Shown: positions 8,150 to 18,611, numbered from the stretch's first letter. The stretch: DNA of 64,000 nucleotides from Thalassoglobus polymorphus (GCF_007744255.1 NZ_CP036267.1:2359500-2423499), one strand, 5' to 3'. Numbers and translations are program-made. The notes: generated by a model not told the origin, from the sequence alone.

Positions 8150-9202
8150 ATGTCGGCTGCCAAGCTTTTTAAAATACTCAAGAGAGTCTTTCAAGATTTC
8201 ATGCAAGACAATTGCATGCGAGTCTCGGCAGCACTTGCGTACTACACTATCTTTGCACTTCCACCATTATTGATTTTGACTCTTTGGATCTGCGGAATTT
8301 TTTTCGATCCCAGTGATATCGAAGGGCGCGTTGCTGCGGAAATTCGAAACGTCGTCGGAAGTGAAGGGGCTGAACAGGTTAAAGAAATCTTGCAGCGGAC
8401 CGGTGAACGATCATCCAGCGGGACTTATCTGACAAACATCTTCGGTGTGCTCGCCCTGTTGTTTGGTGCATCGGGGGTGATGGTTCAATTACAAACCGCA
8501 CTCAATGAAGTTTGGGAAGTGAAGCCCGATCCCGATGAAGGTGGGGTTTGGAATTTCTTGTCAAAACGAATGCTCTCATTGGGAATGGTTCTAGGTGTGG
8601 CATTCCTGCTGTTGGTTTCGTTGATTCTTACGGCGTTGATCGCAAGTCTCAGCTCATGGGCCTTGCCAGATGTCTGGTCCGAATGGAGCTTGCAGTCTGT
8701 GAATTTCGTCGTCAATTTTGGAATGATGACAGTTCTCTTTGCAGCGATTTTCAAGGTCCTTCCAGACGCCGAAGTCGCGTGGAAAGATGTTTGGGTCGGT
8801 GCATTTCTGACCTCGTTTCTGTTTGAAGTCGGTAAGTTCTCAATGGGATTGTATTTTGCGAGCAGCAGTGTTGGCTCGGTTTACGGAGTTGCTGGTTCGC
8901 TCGTTCTGTTACTGGTCTGGATCTATTATTCAGGGATGATCTTGTTGCTTGGGGCAGAGTTCACGCAGGCGTGGGCTTTTGAAATGGGTGAAGGAATCCA
9001 ACCCGCAGAGGGAGCCGTTCAGGTCGTTGAGAAAACGATTCACGTCAAGCCTGATGGCGAGCAATGTCAAGGCGACAAAAAATCGAAATCAGAGATGCAC
9101 AAGGAACCACTGAAGAGAACTCAAGCTGCTGGAGTCCCTATTGGTAACAACTTTTTGCGGGAAGAAGATTCAAACAGGAAGATTGAAAAAGTCTCCACGT
9201 GA
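8150..9202 (+). CDS. YihY/virulence factor BrkB family membrane protein
   Basis: The 350-residue inner-membrane protein opens with the family pattern FKILKRVFQDFMQDNCMRVSAALAYYTIFALPPLLIL. Five or six helices follow, with the conserved GASGVMVQLQTALNEVWEV and the C-terminal AGSLVLLLVWIYYSGMILLLGAEFTQAW. The last 65 residues are hydrophilic, charged and probably cytoplasmic. The family was once annotated as ribonuclease BN by mistake; its real function is unsettled, possibly transport or envelope stress. It is convergent with hpnE, with only 23 bp between the stop codons. Confidence 0.9.
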   Translation: MSAAKLFKILKRVFQDFMQDNCMRVSAALAYYTIFALPPLLILTLWICGIFFDPSDIEGRVAAEIRNVVGSEGAEQVKEILQRTGERSSSGTYLTNIFGVLALLFGASGVMVQLQTALNEVWEVKPDPDEGGVWNFLSKRMLSLGMVLGVAFLLLVSLILTALIASLSSWALPDVWSEWSLQSVNFVVNFGMMTVLFAAIFKVLPDAEVAWKDVWVGAFLTSFLFEVGKFSMGLYFASSSVGSVYGVAGSLVLLLVWIYYSGMILLLGAEFTQAWAFEMGEGIQPAEGAVQVVEKTIHVKPDGEQCQGDKKSKSEMHKEPLKRTQAAGVPIGNNFLREEDSNRKIEKVST

Positions 9203-9225
9203 GAACGAGCCCGGCGAGATCGCCT

Positions 9226-10668
9226 CTACTCTTGTCCATAATCCGAGACAGTCTTCAGTCCAAAGAGCCAGCGTGAGAGTCTTGCTTTCGGCAGGTCAGC
9301 TTCCAAAATTGAATCTTGAATTCCATGTTTTCGCAGGATGTTTTCGGCAGCCAGATAGCCGCTTCGCGCGGCTCCTTCCATCGTGGCGGGCCAGCCGGTT
9401 TGAGTCCAGTCCCCAGCGAATTGCAGGTTGGGAATGAATGATTGTTGCTGCGGTCGCAACTCATCAATTCCTGGAGTGACTGAGAAAACTGCTCGCTTTT
9501 CGGTGATCACTCGAGAGTGAACCATTTTAGCATCAGCGGCGTCGGACCAGATCTCTGCAAGCTCGTTGAAGACACGTTCAACGACTTCTTCCTGACTTAA
9601 CCCGGAGAGGCTTCGACTGGCACTCATCACCACTTGATACCGGAATATTCCATCTTTGATTTCTTGTGGATCAGCTCGACGAGCAAACATCCATTGGGAA
9701 AGACGATCAACAAGAACGGCGTGCGGCAACGGTGTGATTTTTCGGTCTAACCAAAGATGGACACTAGTGATGGGAGCGGTTTCAATCCTTTGAATTGCTT
9801 GCACTGTGGCATGCTGATGAAATTCGGCAGGGAGAAGTTTAGGAACCTGATGATGCGGAACGGCAAGCATGTATTCATCAGCGACTGCCGTCTGTTCGTT
9901 CGCAAAGTATGCACTTCGCACGGAATTCTCTTCGCAGCGGAGTTCACGTAATCTGTGCTCCTGATGAACCTGAACGCCCGCTCGCTGCAAAGCTTGAGCG
10001 GCTCTCTTCGAATACAAATCGTCTAACGATTCGGTGGGGATTTCAACTCGCCACCCTTCTCGATTTGCCAGGAATCCATCGACGAAAACCTTTTGAGCGT
10101 AGGCAGCATCGATGCGTTCCAAGGATTCGCTTAAAGCACTCACGAGAACAACTTCCCAGACTCGCTTGATGAGAGCATCCGTCTGTTTGTGTTCGCGCAA
10201 CCAATCGGCGAAGTGCCGGCCTCTTAGGTTTTCAACAGGAGTTCTGGACAATGCCTTGACCGCTAACCCGAACAGCCTTTTCTCTCGGAAGGAGAGATAA
10301 GGGAGCCGCAAAAACGAGAGAGTCAGATGTAACGGAGCCGGCAGCCAGCTTTCACGAAATGAAGTGATTGCACCATCTGGAGCAACAAAGTGGAGCTGCT
10401 TCTCTGTTTCGAAGCAGTCTTGAAAGCCGAGGTCGCTACTCAGCTTCTTCAGGTTCGTGCAGCAGGCCATGTTCACGTGCTGACAGTTATCAATTTCTTC
10501 TCCGGAACTTTGATCGTGATACGATCCAGCTCGACCGCCGAATTGGTTGCGCGCTTCGTAGAGAGAAACGTGAAAATCATACTTAGCAAGTGCCGAAGCA
10601 GCAGCAATCCCAGCGATCCCTCCACCGATGATGGCGACTCGGCGGTTGCCAGAAGAAACTGTCGTCAT
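9226..10668 (-). CDS. hpnE: Hydroxysqualene dehydroxylase HpnE (FAD-dependent)
   Basis: This roughly 480-residue flavoprotein has an N-terminal dinucleotide-binding motif (VAIIGGGIAGIAAASALA), the following acidic YEARNQFGGRAGS, and the squalene-family sequence EEIDNCQHVNMACCTNL. The C-terminal FAD motif is LQFAGDWTQTGWPATMEGAARSG. HpnE removes the hydroxyl of hydroxysqualene to give squalene after HpnC and HpnD, the first steps of hopanoid and sterol precursor synthesis. hpnC and hpnD are not in the window. I prefer ATG 10668; a GTG two codons upstream (10674) is also possible. A family A repeat separates it from the next minus-strand gene. An amine-oxidase-like carotenoid desaturase is the main alternative. 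Confidence 0.8.
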   Translation of the reverse strand: MTTVSSGNRRVAIIGGGIAGIAAASALAKYDFHVSLYEARNQFGGRAGSYHDQSSGEEIDNCQHVNMACCTNLKKLSSDLGFQDCFETEKQLHFVAPDGAITSFRESWLPAPLHLTLSFLRLPYLSFREKRLFGLAVKALSRTPVENLRGRHFADWLREHKQTDALIKRVWEVVLVSALSESLERIDAAYAQKVFVDGFLANREGWRVEIPTESLDDLYSKRAAQALQRAGVQVHQEHRLRELRCEENSVRSAYFANEQTAVADEYMLAVPHHQVPKLLPAEFHQHATVQAIQRIETAPITSVHLWLDRKITPLPHAVLVDRLSQWMFARRADPQEIKDGIFRYQVVMSASRSLSGLSQEEVVERVFNELAEIWSDAADAKMVHSRVITEKRAVFSVTPGIDELRPQQQSFIPNLQFAGDWTQTGWPATMEGAARSGYLAAENILRKHGIQDSILEADLPKARLSRWLFGLKTVSDYGQE

Positions 10669-10710
10669 GGTCACTCAGGGGTTCCGTACAGATGAATTCA
10701 AAAATTAAAG

Positions 10711-10813
10711 CAGTTTGCTCTTCCGTGTGCCCGTGGAGAACGCATTTCTCTAGTAAAAATACAGTTCGCCACGAGGCAGAACGCGAACGCCACTTCGAGA
10801 AATGAGATCGAGC
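10711..10813 (-). repeat. Dispersed repeat family A, full-length minus-strand copy
   Basis: On the minus strand this reads GTTCTGCCTCGTGGCGAACT, then TTTACTAGAGAAATGCG and CACGGGCACACGGAAGAGCA, matching the 53758 copy along its length. It carries the empty TA site (TTTACTAGAG) that is occupied by a family B element in the copy at 2344. It lies between hpnE and the ceramidase-like gene. Confidence 0.75.
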
Positions 10814-10835
10814 GGTCGCATCAACCAGGGGGGGA

Positions 10836-12227
10836 TTACTCTTCGACAACCTTCGGAAGCAGAACTTCTTGTAGAGCTTCTCTCATCTGGTTCTCTGAAC
10901 CCGGTCCCACCCAGAGCCATTTGTCCTGGAAATTGTCCGCGAAGGCTGAATTCGTGGGGACATATCCCGGCCAACATTCACCATATCCAATTGAGAGAAC
11001 GAAAGAATCTGGTCGCATTTGTTGAGCCATTAACTGGTAGCCGACAAACGATTCTCCGGGAAAGAGGACGAGTTGTGCTGGCCCGAAATCAACGCATGGG
11101 AAATCGATCAGCTGACCCGATTTCACACGTGCATAACTTGCCAGTCCCATGGCGGCATAAATCCGGTCTTCGGTCCGGGCAGATTTGTCGTCGAGGATCG
11201 TTCGAAGTCGCTTCGGTTGAAGACCTGCATGATCATAGTATTTCAAGTCGAGCTTTGTGTTTGAGAATTTTGCCTGAGTGAGAGGCTGTTTTTTCGTCGC
11301 CTTCCAGGATTTTTCCATCCCGGCAAGAATTCGATTCGTCAGGTCAATTCGACTCTGCTTTGAGCCATCGTTGAATTTCCCAGCGGTGACATCCCCACTG
11401 CATCCCGAGGCGTAAATCTGTTTGATATTCGGGTGCTTCTTCTGCATCGCTTTTCTGGCAAGTCCGACAAAATCTGAGGTCACTTCACCTTTTCCGTAAT
11501 AACTCATTGGGTGAGTTGCGTACGAATGCAGTGCCAGGAGTGGAGTCTCGTTGTTCCAGAATGAAAGAGTCCAAAGATACGGGTCAATCTCGCCTTCGGG
11601 AGCTTCTGCGAGATAGTTCTTTCCGCCGCTTGCCGAACCACGACCGAATGAGACAGCTCCGCTGGACATGATAATGCGACGGTTCGAAGCGACCTTTTCG
11701 ACTTTGGCTTTTCCCATGCCAATGTGGGTGACCGGGCTAGCTGTCTTCAGGCTTTCCTGGAGTGCGGCGGAAACATTTTGAATGCACTGTTGATGAAACG
11801 TTTCGTCGTAAAGTTCTCCTTTGAGGCCGACTTCTTCGAGCAGCTTTTCAGCGTCTGCGTCGGTGACCGGAGCATCATGCTGATGCAGGCTGGAGACGAG
11901 AACTCGCTCACGTGTTGTTCCTGCAGCTGCAGCGAGGCCGTCTCGCCACTGGTCGTACGCTCCGTTACGAATTTCGCACCAATCGATGGCAACATAAACC
12001 AAAGGCTTCTCGCTGCTGAGCAGTACGAATCCAATTGCTTCAAGTGAATCCGCAATCGTTTTCGACTTGGTCGGCAACAACCCCATGCAGCGATGATTCA
12101 ACGGAATCGTCACGTCAACCGAGAACGATGCGAGTTGAAACTCTGGCTCGTCGGCTGCTTGTGTGAAATTGAGTTGACCAAACGTGGTACAGACAACAGC
12201 GACAAAAAGGTACTGGAAAAATTTCAT
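10836..12227 (-). CDS. Exported neutral/alkaline ceramidase-like protein
   Basis: The 463-residue protein starts with a signal peptide (FQYLFVAVVCTTFGQLNFTQA). The mature part resembles the N-terminal domain of neutral/alkaline non-lysosomal ceramidases. It has the opening VDVTIPLNHRCMG, the metal-site-like SSLHQHDAP (ceramidases have HTHSGP), LHSYATHPMSYYGKG, and YASGCSGDVTAGKF. Such proteins are frequent in planctomycetes; amide-bond hydrolysis is the family activity but has not been shown for this branch. The two His-containing motifs suggest that a Zn site is retained. I chose ATG 12227 because it begins the signal peptide; an upstream ATG at 12257 adds ten polar residues. Confidence 0.7.
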   Translation of the reverse strand: MKFFQYLFVAVVCTTFGQLNFTQAADEPEFQLASFSVDVTIPLNHRCMGLLPTKSKTIADSLEAIGFVLLSSEKPLVYVAIDWCEIRNGAYDQWRDGLAAAAGTTRERVLVSSLHQHDAPVTDADAEKLLEEVGLKGELYDETFHQQCIQNVSAALQESLKTASPVTHIGMGKAKVEKVASNRRIIMSSGAVSFGRGSASGGKNYLAEAPEGEIDPYLWTLSFWNNETPLLALHSYATHPMSYYGKGEVTSDFVGLARKAMQKKHPNIKQIYASGCSGDVTAGKFNDGSKQSRIDLTNRILAGMEKSWKATKKQPLTQAKFSNTKLDLKYYDHAGLQPKRLRTILDDKSARTEDRIYAAMGLASYARVKSGQLIDFPCVDFGPAQLVLFPGESFVGYQLMAQQMRPDSFVLSIGYGECWPGYVPTNSAFADNFQDKWLWVGPGSENQMREALQEVLLPKVVEE

Positions 12228-12443
12228 AGGTTGCTCGATATCAAGAGAGTCGGACAACTGAAATGTACGACAAATCCTGATTCAGAACTACTCTCCTGAC
12301 GAACTTGGATGGGCATAAGACTCGAAGTGTTCCGCTGGCTCGTTGGCCTGCTCGCTGAATGTCAGTCACTGAATCGTGTTCACTGAATATGGAGCAGCAG
12401 CGGAACAGCTGTCGAATAGCAGCCGAATCAAATTGAATGTCCC

Positions 12444-15400
12444 CTACTCTGCGTCCGCAATCTTGATTTTCATTTCATCCGAGTTCGCTTTCAGCTCTGG
12501 AGCGTACATTGCGTATGCACGTGCTGGTAACGCACTGAACTGGCCTGGGATCTCTGCTCGTAGTCGGTAACTGACAGAGTGCTTCCCACGTGAGAGTGTT
12601 CTCATGAAGAAGGCGACACGTTCGTCGCGGAACTCGACGTACGCTCCGAGTCCATCTTTGGTGTAACCACTTTGCAGGTCGACAGCTTCCGCACCCGCAG
12701 CTTTCAAGTCTTCGAAGATGACGTACTCGTAGTCATTTTTGGAGTCGATTTCGAGTTCCACTTCGATCAGATCGCCACTGGTGACTTCGTCCAGGTTTTC
12801 GAGTTCGACACGGTCGTATTTCAGCTTCTTCTGATCAACAACTTGTCCTCGACTTCCGGCAACGGTCGCAGTCGCATCTTTGTTCTGGACGAGTTTGTAG
12901 AACTTTCGTTGCACTTTGATTTCAAGACCGGCTTTGGTGATGAAGTCTTCGAGCGAGAAGTACGTTAAGTAGGCATTGTGATAAAGCGGTCCCTTGCCGG
13001 ACTTTCTCAGTTCGACGGTATGCTCTCCGGAAGTCAGTGACTCTCCTTCGAGAATAAACGAGTTGTCGAAGGAGAACAGGTTCTCTTTGGTGATTTCCAC
13101 AGTTTGCTTTTTCTCTCCGTCGACCCAGACTTCAACGGTCAACTCAGGACTGAGTTCATCAGTCGCTTCCAGGTAATCGGCGAGAGCTTCAATGCAGTAA
13201 GCTGTGTCGCGTGTGTTTGTCCAGTACGTTCCATGTTTTCGGTTGTTGAGAATGTACTTCACGAGTCCGGCGGCTTTGGGGTCCTGTGGATTGATGCGAG
13301 CCAACAGCTTTAAGTGGTGGGCATTCGCTTCAATATTGCTGCCGTACCAGTACCACCAGTACGTGTTGTTCGGCATGTCGATGTAGGCAGTCTGATTCTC
13401 ATCATCGACAGTGATAAACTGGTCGATGTTTCGGACGATCATGTCTCGTTGCTCGTCTTCCCCAAGCGTGTCGAGTGCCAATCCGAGTTGAGATTGTGCA
13501 TACAGGCTGAGCTTCAATCGGTCGCGATAGAGGAAACGTTGCATATCCTCGTTGGCAATTTTCGATTCCACAAGAACGGAGAAAACCAAAGCGTCGATGT
13601 TGTTTGCCTGTGTCTTGTACGGCTTTTTTCGCTTAGGATCGTCGGCATGCCGAAGTCCTTCTTGAAGAAGTTCAACTTGCTGTGCTTGATACCTCTGCAA
13701 CCATGCGATTCCTTGTTCGACAATTCCGTCAACAATCGCGATGTCATTCTTCTGAGCCTGCTGCAATCCATGAACAACGACAGCAGTCGTATGTGGATAA
13801 GAACGTTCACCGTATCCAGAGAACCAACCCCAACCGCCATCTGAATTTTGCATGGCTGTCAGGTCTTGAACGCCCTTCTTCACCATTCGGGAGACTTCTG
13901 CCTCATCGAACACAGGGTTTCGTTTGAATCGTTTCCATTGCGTCGCCCGTTCTATGTCGTCTCCGATTTCCTGAGCATTCAGATTCGTGCGTTTCTCCTG
14001 AATCGCTGCCAGATCGAGGTTCATTCGTTGCAGAATTCCTTGAGTGATTACTGTCGGCACGAAGCGGTTGAGCGTTTGCTCAGTGCAACCGTACGGGTAC
14101 TCCACGAGGTACGGAAGTGCATCGACCATGGCTCCTGCGAGCGTAGGTGAGTAACGGATTTCGAGTCGCGATTCTTGAGGACGGCGATCTTCTGGGACAG
14201 AAAAGATCAGTTTTCCGTTCTTTTCTTGCGGTCTGATCACGCCGGAAAAGGATTCTGTTTTCAGGAAACCATGCACGAAAACAGGGAATTCCATTTTCAT
14301 CGCATCCGACTCTTCATCGGTGAGAGCCTGCATTGTGACGGTCGCGGTCCCTTCAGCGATGGCCTTCACTCGCCAATCAATGCGGGCTTCTCCGCCTGCT
14401 GAGATTGTGACAGTTCGTTGTCGATCCGTTTCGGAGATCAACGCGAGAGTTTCGCCTTCAAGGTTGATTGCAACCTGCACACTTTTTTCTTGCTCTAGAT
14501 AGTTATGGACAACTGCAGAGAGGACGACCTCGTCTTTTTCCACAAAGAATCGTGGAGCTTGCAGTCGTACAACGAGATTCTTGGCGGTGACGACTTCGCT
14601 GGTTCCTTCGCCAACGTTGGTGCCATGTCCCATTCCCCACGCCCGAAGTTTCCAGGCCGAGAGGTTCTCAGGCATTTCGAAGGAGATATCTGCGATGCCG
14701 TTTTTGTTTGTGGTTAAGTCCGCCTTCCAGAATGCGGTGTCGGCAAAGTTTTCTCGAACGGTCGGCTGAACCATTTCCGGTTGCGCTTTCGCACCAAAGC
14801 TGCCGATGCCTCCACCTCCACCTCCACCAAATCCTGCAGCATCTCCACTGGCCAACTCCATGGCGGGAGCAGATGCAGGCATTAGTGCTCCACCCTTCCG
14901 CATCATACTTCTTGAACTCATGCCAAGTGCCTGCGGTTCCTTGATGGCATCGAGCTTCTTATTGTCTCGATTCGCGATTTCATCACCGAACGCACCAAGG
15001 TGAGTCATGTGGATTTCACCCTGCTTCATGAGCAAACCGAAGTATCGCTCCAGGCTGTGCTCGGTGGTTGGCCGGTGGTTTCGCTTCCAGTTCCAGAAAA
15101 ATTCACGGATCTCCGGGACATTCGAGCCTCCCGAAATGTACTCGACAGCACGGTCGTACACCGACATCACCACGGACCCGACAAACGGCTCTCCGGTTTC
15201 ATCCGTCAGTTTGACTTTGACTTTGGCGTCCGCTCCGGGAAGGTAGCGTTCCTCGTCGGAGACAATCTCGACATTGATCACCCGGTCTTCCGGCGGGACT
15301 GCGATTTGTTGAACAGCAGTATGCAGGTCGCCATTTGAAATGGTGATCGCTTCCACAAAAAAGTTCGGCATGTCTTTTTGGGCAACGCCAATCTTGACTG

Positions 15401-18400
15401 TTTTGCTCTTTCCTTCGATTCGGTGAACTTGAGGTCTTCCTGCGTAAACTCCATTGGACGGCCGAACGAATAACAGCACGGTCGAACCGATACGGTTCGT
15501 GTTGATGAGAAGTTCGACGTCGTCTCCGGGCTTGTAGGTTTTCTGATTCGCGACCAGTTCCAGGTCATTAAATCGGTAGCCTGAACCGTCAAAGCCAACG
15601 CCACGAATGACAAACAGATAACCGCCCTCAATCGTTCTGTTGTCTGATGTGACACTGTATGAAAGCCGATACTGTCCAACTGAGTTCGCCTTGATTTTCT
15701 GTTCCGCCTGCCCATCTGCGTTCGTGTCGAGATCCCATTCTTCAACAACTGTTTCCTTGGGCTGGTCCCCTTCATAGTTGATTCTTAAGAGCTTAAGTTT
15801 TCCGGTTCCTTGAACCCCTGAGCCTGCGATCGTTCGTGCCTGGAAATTCGCGGTGATCGTGTCTCCGATTCGGTAATGACCTCGATTTGTCCAGGTGAAG
15901 ACCTTGAACGGTTCGCGAGCGACAAGAATTTTTCCGGAACCGACGATCGTTCGGCGAGAGGCGTCAGTGACCTCAGCGGTGATTTGATATTCGTGGTCAT
16001 GGTCCCCGTGTAACGCTTTGGCAAGTGAGGTGTCGATCTCGAATTCGACAGTTCCATCTGGACCGATCTCGACTTCCTGATCAAGTACAAGTTCGGGCGG
16101 ATTAGGGTTCCAGTTTTGCCAGAAAGGACGAGGTGACAAACAGCCCCAGCGATTGAAACCGGGGTACCAGTCATAGTCAGACGTGTACCACCAGTAACCA
16201 TTTCCGTAGAGCCAGTCCCAACGAGTGACTGGAAACCAGCGTGAATCGTGCTGTGATCGCTCGACTTTGAAACTGACTTTCGCGTCTGAAACCGGTGCTC
16301 CGTAGTAATACTTCGCCTGGATGGTCGCCTTAATCGTTTCACCCAGTTCAGCAGGTTTGTCCGGTGTCTCGATAGTGACTTCAAACTCTGGTTTCTTATA
16401 TTCCTCGACTCGGAAATGGTTTCCGCCGCCAACTCCGTGGTTGTGGTCAATGTAGAGATAATACTGCCCCAGCTTCGCATCTTCCGGAAGCGTGAATTCG
16501 CCGGCGAGACCACCGTATTCGTCCGTTTTCTTTTTCAGTTTGAAAACTTCCGTCCCTTGCGGGTCTTGGATATGAACTGTGAACTCTTTGGATGCGAACA
16601 ACGAGGAATCGGTCTGATCATATTTTGCTTCCCGCATCCAAAACTTAAATTCGACTTTTTGGTCAGGTCGATACACCGGACGATCTGTGACAACGTACGC
16701 TTTTCGTTGCTGGTAGGATTGGACCGAAAATTGGTTGTACCAGACGTTGCTGAAACCGAGATACGCCAAACGACCACGGTCATCTTTCGCTGTTGCCAGC
16801 CATTGATAATCACGGTTCATTAGCTTTGCGTCGGTTTCAATCATTCCCTCGTTGTCTGTGAACTCGGCAAGTTGCTGCGTGACGAGGCGGAATTGCCGTT
16901 TCGTATTCTCAACACGCTCTTGCTTCCAGCCGAAAAAATCGACTTTCATTTTTGAAATCGGTTCTCCGGTGACAGCATCAGCGACGAAGTACATCGACTT
17001 GCCATTGAGATTTTTTTTGACGATGGCTGTGTCATCGAGCCATACGATGATGCGGCTCAGATTGCCGTCCTTCATCTGTGCGACGAGCAAGTAGGCTCCC
17101 GCTTTCTGCAGCGGAGTCGTTACTGTGACTCGACGGTCGTAGTGGTTCGGGCGAGGTTCAAGCTCGAGTCTCCAATCAGCGACCTGTTTGCCGAGATACT
17201 TCGACTCATTCTGCTGGACGATCCGGTAGCCGATGTTGCCGATCTGAGTTTTTTGCCAATCAATTCGCTGCGGGCTCGACTTCAAATAAGCTTTGACATC
17301 GTCAAGGAGCAGAGGAACGTTCAGTTCGTAAGCCTTGAAGGAAACTTGATCGCCATTTCGGTAACGGTAATCAATTGTCGCTCCCTTCCCGGCAGGTTGA
17401 CTGGTGATCGGTTCAAGCTGCCCCCAATTCTTGACAATCTGGTCGAGCCGTTTTTGCTTGTGCTTATTTCTGGAATCACCATGTTTTCTGATCGATTCTG
17501 CCCAGACTAAAGCAGCTTGAGGATACTGTTGTCTGTCTTCATAGATTTGTGCGAGTTGCTGGAATGCAGGCTCTGAGTATGAGCGTGACTTCGACGCCGC
17601 CAATCCCTTGAAGAGGCTGATGAAGTAGTAGTCGTCACGAAGGGTGAATCGTTTAACGCCGGTGGCCAATTGGGAAATTGTCTCATTGTTTTCAAGTGTG
17701 CTGAGTTCCCAGGTCCCGGTTTCTTTTTCTTCTTCAGATTCTGCTGTCGGAAGTCTGGTTCCCCATTGTTGAAGTGTACGGACACCGAATTGCTGGTGGG
17801 CAAACTGGGCGAACTCCATATGAATTTCGTTATCTCGCGATGGGTTGGCTTGTGCCACTTCAGTCAGTAACCAGCGCCAGCGTTCTCCATCGTTCCTGGC
17901 AGATTCAAACGACTCTGGAATGTCGTAGTAAACGGGATCACCATTCTCATCAACAGGTGCTCCTTGAGTTCGCTGTCTTCCCTGTCTGTATCCGTAGCCT
18001 GTTACGAAATCGGGGAGTGTTTCGAGATCGGTCAGGTCTTGAAGTAACCAGGCTTGAGTTCCGTGCCGTCCATCTCGAACAGCTGAAGCGTAAAATTTGT
18101 AGAAGTCGGCAGCTAAAGCTCCGGGAGTTCCTTCGGGTTTCAGCTCTTTTGCCTTTGCGAGCCATCGTAGCGCTTGAACACGGTCTCTCGCGCTGGCGTC
18201 TGAGTATTGTCCGCCGCCACGTTGTTGTCCCCGTTTGAATTCCCCAGCGACCACGAAGCCATAATGGACATTTTGCATCTTTTGTTCAGCGACTGACCAA
18301 AACGCCCGCCAGTCTTCCGGATGCGCTTCAAGAATTTGCTCCAGTAAGTCGTCCAACTCGGCGTGACGCTGCAACTGGTTCAAGCATTGAACCGATTTTT

Positions 18401-18611
18401 GAATATCGTCGACAAGATTTTGTCCCGAGTTTTTCTCGTTTTTAACGAGTTGCTCGAAGAGGGTGAACGCCTCTTTGTACTGTCCCTGCTGGAGCAGCTT
18501 TTCAGCTTCTACACGGAGATCCGGGATCGGCTTGTCTGCTGCCATGGTGACAATCATTCCGGTCAATGTGAGACAAACGAGTAAGAGTCCGGGTTTGATG
18601 AGACGGGCCAT
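12444..18611 (-). CDS. Giant alpha-2-macroglobulin family protein with TPR-like N-terminus
   Basis: The protein has 2,055 residues. A signal peptide (LLLVCLTLTGMIVTMAA) lacks a lipobox Cys. It is followed by a helical TPR-like stretch of about 100 residues (AEKLLQQGQYKEAFTLFEQL) and a long alpha-helical region. Macroglobulin domains follow, including an MG2-type segment (VVTDRPVYRPDQKVEFKFWM). A Gly-rich linker at about 1250-1270 (GFGGGGGGGIGSFG) sits where the bait region is expected. The thioester motif CTEQ (C1509) lies in PYGCTEQTLNRF, followed by the alpha-toroid TED domain. Bacterial A2Ms trap proteases in the periplasm. The usual partner pbpC is absent and the protein appears soluble or exported, not a lipoprotein. 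ATG 18611 has AGGA at 7 bp. Confidence 0.9.
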   Translation of the reverse strand: MARLIKPGLLLVCLTLTGMIVTMAADKPIPDLRVEAEKLLQQGQYKEAFTLFEQLVKNEKNSGQNLVDDIQKSVQCLNQLQRHAELDDLLEQILEAHPEDWRAFWSVAEQKMQNVHYGFVVAGEFKRGQQRGGGQYSDASARDRVQALRWLAKAKELKPEGTPGALAADFYKFYASAVRDGRHGTQAWLLQDLTDLETLPDFVTGYGYRQGRQRTQGAPVDENGDPVYYDIPESFESARNDGERWRWLLTEVAQANPSRDNEIHMEFAQFAHQQFGVRTLQQWGTRLPTAESEEEKETGTWELSTLENNETISQLATGVKRFTLRDDYYFISLFKGLAASKSRSYSEPAFQQLAQIYEDRQQYPQAALVWAESIRKHGDSRNKHKQKRLDQIVKNWGQLEPITSQPAGKGATIDYRYRNGDQVSFKAYELNVPLLLDDVKAYLKSSPQRIDWQKTQIGNIGYRIVQQNESKYLGKQVADWRLELEPRPNHYDRRVTVTTPLQKAGAYLLVAQMKDGNLSRIIVWLDDTAIVKKNLNGKSMYFVADAVTGEPISKMKVDFFGWKQERVENTKRQFRLVTQQLAEFTDNEGMIETDAKLMNRDYQWLATAKDDRGRLAYLGFSNVWYNQFSVQSYQQRKAYVVTDRPVYRPDQKVEFKFWMREAKYDQTDSSLFASKEFTVHIQDPQGTEVFKLKKKTDEYGGLAGEFTLPEDAKLGQYYLYIDHNHGVGGGNHFRVEEYKKPEFEVTIETPDKPAELGETIKATIQAKYYYGAPVSDAKVSFKVERSQHDSRWFPVTRWDWLYGNGYWWYTSDYDWYPGFNRWGCLSPRPFWQNWNPNPPELVLDQEVEIGPDGTVEFEIDTSLAKALHGDHDHEYQITAEVTDASRRTIVGSGKILVAREPFKVFTWTNRGHYRIGDTITANFQARTIAGSGVQGTGKLKLLRINYEGDQPKETVVEEWDLDTNADGQAEQKIKANSVGQYRLSYSVTSDNRTIEGGYLFVIRGVGFDGSGYRFNDLELVANQKTYKPGDDVELLINTNRIGSTVLLFVRPSNGVYAGRPQVHRIEGKSKTVKIGVAQKDMPNFFVEAITISNGDLHTAVQQIAVPPEDRVINVEIVSDEERYLPGADAKVKVKLTDETGEPFVGSVVMSVYDRAVEYISGGSNVPEIREFFWNWKRNHRPTTEHSLERYFGLLMKQGEIHMTHLGAFGDEIANRDNKKLDAIKEPQALGMSSRSMMRKGGALMPASAPAMELASGDAAGFGGGGGGGIGSFGAKAQPEMVQPTVRENFADTAFWKADLTTNKNGIADISFEMPENLSAWKLRAWGMGHGTNVGEGTSEVVTAKNLVVRLQAPRFFVEKDEVVLSAVVHNYLEQEKSVQVAINLEGETLALISETDRQRTVTISAGGEARIDWRVKAIAEGTATVTMQALTDEESDAMKMEFPVFVHGFLKTESFSGVIRPQEKNGKLIFSVPEDRRPQESRLEIRYSPTLAGAMVDALPYLVEYPYGCTEQTLNRFVPTVITQGILQRMNLDLAAIQEKRTNLNAQEIGDDIERATQWKRFKRNPVFDEAEVSRMVKKGVQDLTAMQNSDGGWGWFSGYGERSYPHTTAVVVHGLQQAQKNDIAIVDGIVEQGIAWLQRYQAQQVELLQEGLRHADDPKRKKPYKTQANNIDALVFSVLVESKIANEDMQRFLYRDRLKLSLYAQSQLGLALDTLGEDEQRDMIVRNIDQFITVDDENQTAYIDMPNNTYWWYWYGSNIEANAHHLKLLARINPQDPKAAGLVKYILNNRKHGTYWTNTRDTAYCIEALADYLEATDELSPELTVEVWVDGEKKQTVEITKENLFSFDNSFILEGESLTSGEHTVELRKSGKGPLYHNAYLTYFSLEDFITKAGLEIKVQRKFYKLVQNKDATATVAGSRGQVVDQKKLKYDRVELENLDEVTSGDLIEVELEIDSKNDYEYVIFEDLKAAGAEAVDLQSGYTKDGLGAYVEFRDERVAFFMRTLSRGKHSVSYRLRAEIPGQFSALPARAYAMYAPELKANSDEMKIKIADAE

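Noticed and set aside
13314-13844. 176-codon plus-strand open frame antisense to the alpha-2-macroglobulin gene
   Set aside because: It lies wholly inside a well-supported gene and its translation shows no domain.
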